Of a stretch of DNA of 64,000 nt, positions 62,996-64,000 are shown piece by piece (within the stretch, counting starts at the first letter, position 1; each line of letters starts with the position of its first letter). The stretch comes from a virus. The notes under the pieces are model-generated. The model was not told where the DNA came from. It ran no database searches and saw only the letters and a program-made list of their open reading frames with translations. Both the position numbers and the translations under genes were made by a program. Where the stretch lies: the IMG/VR virus record IMGVR_UViG_3300048997_000225, positions 62,001-126,000 of that record; one strand, 5' to 3'.

Positions 62996-63264
62996 GTGAA
63001 TAATCGATGGCGTTTGGTTAATTTAATAACAAGCATGACGCCGTATGCACCACCGTTACAAATATAATTGATAACTAAAGGGATGGAAGGCTTATCGGCC
63101 AACAACACATGCGAAAGCATGCTGAACATGCCGATTTCTAGAATTACTAAAAATCCGAGCGAAACGCCGTCACAATGTCCATCTCTAAAAGTTTTGAAGA
63201 GTTGTGGCAGTACAGACAACATTAAAGCTATGGTGCCAATGTAACCTAGCCACTGAGCTATCAT
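62992..63264 (-). CDS. SemiSWEET/PQ-loop membrane protein, 90 aa
   Basis: Three membrane helices are evident (about residues 5-22, 36-56 and 60-82) and the first carries the PQ motif in LSVLPQLFKTFRDGHCDGVS. This is the half-unit form of SWEET sugar transporters that works as a dimer in bacteria. In a phage it may have been captured from a host, and could alter uptake of sugars or other small molecules. It is coupled to the nucleotidyltransferase gene. Confidence 0.72.
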   Translation of the reverse strand: MIAQWLGYIGTIALMLSVLPQLFKTFRDGHCDGVSLGFLVILEIGMFSMLSHVLLADKPSIPLVINYICNGGAYGVMLVIKLTKRHRLFT

Positions 63265-63294
63265 AACAGAACTGTACTAAAATTCTGAATTATG

Positions 63295-63441
63295 TTACAA
63301 ATGCATACGCATAATGTTTCGAATTGGAACGATGCTAAATAGAATAGAAATAATCATGACTGACTGAAAATTAAAGCAAAAACCGATAATAAATAGCCAA
63401 AGTATCATGCTCAAATTGAGCGCGTGCGTGGCTAACATCAT
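63295..63441 (-). CDS. Small membrane protein, 48 aa
   Basis: ATG at 63441 overlaps the stop of the preceding gene (ATGATG), and the frame closes at TAA 63295-63297. The product has two hydrophobic stretches (SMILWLFIIGFCFNF and SVMIISILFSIVPI). It is probably a small membrane protein of the same set. No family is recognised. Confidence 0.55.
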   Translation of the reverse strand: MMLATHALNLSMILWLFIIGFCFNFQSVMIISILFSIVPIRNIMRMHL

Positions 63442-63626
63442 CGAACATGTCGCCTGATATAGAGAGCCATGAAAATGGCGGACGCGCCATTTAAAAAAGC
63501 TGAAGTCACCATGACTGGAATGGATTGCAATAAATGACCAATAGCGAAAGAGATTATCATACTTAAAGTGAATACTGCATTCATTAAAATAATTTTATCC
63601 GGATTCCCGTTAAATCGTAATACCAT
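63438..63626 (-). CDS. Small membrane protein, 62 aa
   Basis: Two membrane helices are predicted by eye (about residues 13-32 and 36-57), ending in a basic RRHVR tail. It is similar in style to the 48-residue product after it and to one SemiSWEET half, but has no PQ motif. It lies 9 bases after the Mom/GNAT-like gene. Confidence 0.55.
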   Translation of the reverse strand: MVLRFNGNPDKIILMNAVFTLSMIISFAIGHLLQSIPVMVTSAFLNGASAIFMALYIRRHVR

Positions 63627-63635
63627 CCATATACA

Positions 63636-64000
63636 TTACACTTCAATCACCCACATAGTTTTTGGTTCTTCTTTTACATGCGCCAAACCAGCTTGAATCG
63701 CGAATTCAGTTTCATTCATATGATTGGATCGAGCCATATCCCATACTGTCTTCTTATGAATTGGTCGATTAGTTTGAGGATCTAAATAATGATATGATGG
63801 CAGTGTATTTGATAATTGCTTCCATTTAGATACTTCATAGATAGTCCCGTGATCATCCACGGAAGTGTCTGAAAAACTCAGTATAGCACGAATTCCTGGA
63901 TTGTCTTGAATATATGTAACTATGGAATGTTCTAAACAATGACTGGCCAAATTGAATGATTTGATATTCGGTCTAATACAAAATCGTCTAAGTTCTCGAA
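63636..64000 (-). CDS. Mom/GNAT-like protein, partial (N-terminus outside window)
   Basis: The frame is open to the right edge and reads ELRRFCIRPNIKSFNLASHC at the visible N-terminal side, then ILSFSDTSVDDHGTIYEVSKW and PSYHYLDPQTNRPIHKKTVWD. This follows the pattern of phage Mom-like GNAT-fold modification proteins and shares the SFSD and Y.Y.D features with the C-terminal parts of the two zinc-ribbon endonucleases of this window. A TTG-led short version would start at 63950, but the coding-like sequence continues. It may modify DNA bases or another acceptor; unproven. Confidence 0.65.
   Translation of the reverse strand, partial: RELRRFCIRPNIKSFNLASHCLEHSIVTYIQDNPGIRAILSFSDTSVDDHGTIYEVSKWKQLSNTLPSYHYLDPQTNRPIHKKTVWDMARSNHMNETEFAIQAGLAHVKEEPKTMWVIEV

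Noticed and set aside
1-64000. tRNA genes
   Set aside because: No cloverleaf with CCA-type acceptor and T-loop GTTCRA was noticed; a tRNAscan run would be decisive.

Overview
The window is a 64 kb piece of a tailed-phage (or phage-like prophage) genome with a long contractile-type tail, AT-rich and densely coded. It comes from a large phage: the tail proteins alone fill about 46 kb and include six proteins above 1000 residues. The assignment rests on a tape-measure protein, a gpJ-type baseplate wedge protein, a gp27-like hub, a spike/needle protein, a tube-like protein and several collagen-like fibres. No capsid, portal, terminase, sheath, replication or integration gene is visible, and no tRNA or CRISPR array was seen. 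The host cannot be named. A lipoprotein of the formylglycine-generating-enzyme fold weakly hints at a Gram-negative host of the kind (for example Myxococcota) where such lipoproteins are common.

Layout. (1) 1-46.4 kb is almost entirely minus strand and reads from right to left as a tail operon: tube-like protein, an inserted homing-type endonuclease, coiled-coil protein, R2K ATP-grasp enzyme, two chaperone-position proteins, tape measure, two paralogous baseplate proteins (one with a glucosaminidase-like domain), hub, spike, several large structural proteins, gp25-like and gpJ-like wedge proteins, a gpI-position protein, then a collagen-like fibre and two giant adhesin-like proteins with a His-flanked helical repeat. 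One small plus-strand gene sits between hub and spike. (2) 46.4-49 kb is a plus-strand insertion-like block: a second, larger endonuclease related to the first, an HNH-like protein and a small Cys-rich protein. (3) 49-61 kb is a mixed-strand accessory region: AAA+ ATPase, another collagen-like fibre, small zinc-binding proteins, two lipoproteins, a SLOG-family protein, a vWA protein and three tandem small paralogues. (4) 61-62.5 kb is a second, plus-strand fibre cassette. (5) 62.6-64 kb is a minus-strand set: nucleotidyltransferase, SemiSWEET-like protein, two small membrane proteins and a Mom/GNAT-like protein cut by the window edge. A 5'-truncated view of another minus-strand gene lies at 1-85. 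No gap without a gene exceeds about 150 bases.

The most unusual points are the roughly 41-residue histidine-flanked repeat in two giant fibre-region proteins, the opposed pair of multi-zinc-ribbon endonucleases around the tube gene, a perfect 60-bp palindrome together with many other hairpins inside coding sequence, and an apparent frameshift at a T6 tract in a baseplate gene. All functions are read from sequence motifs and gene order; no database search was possible.
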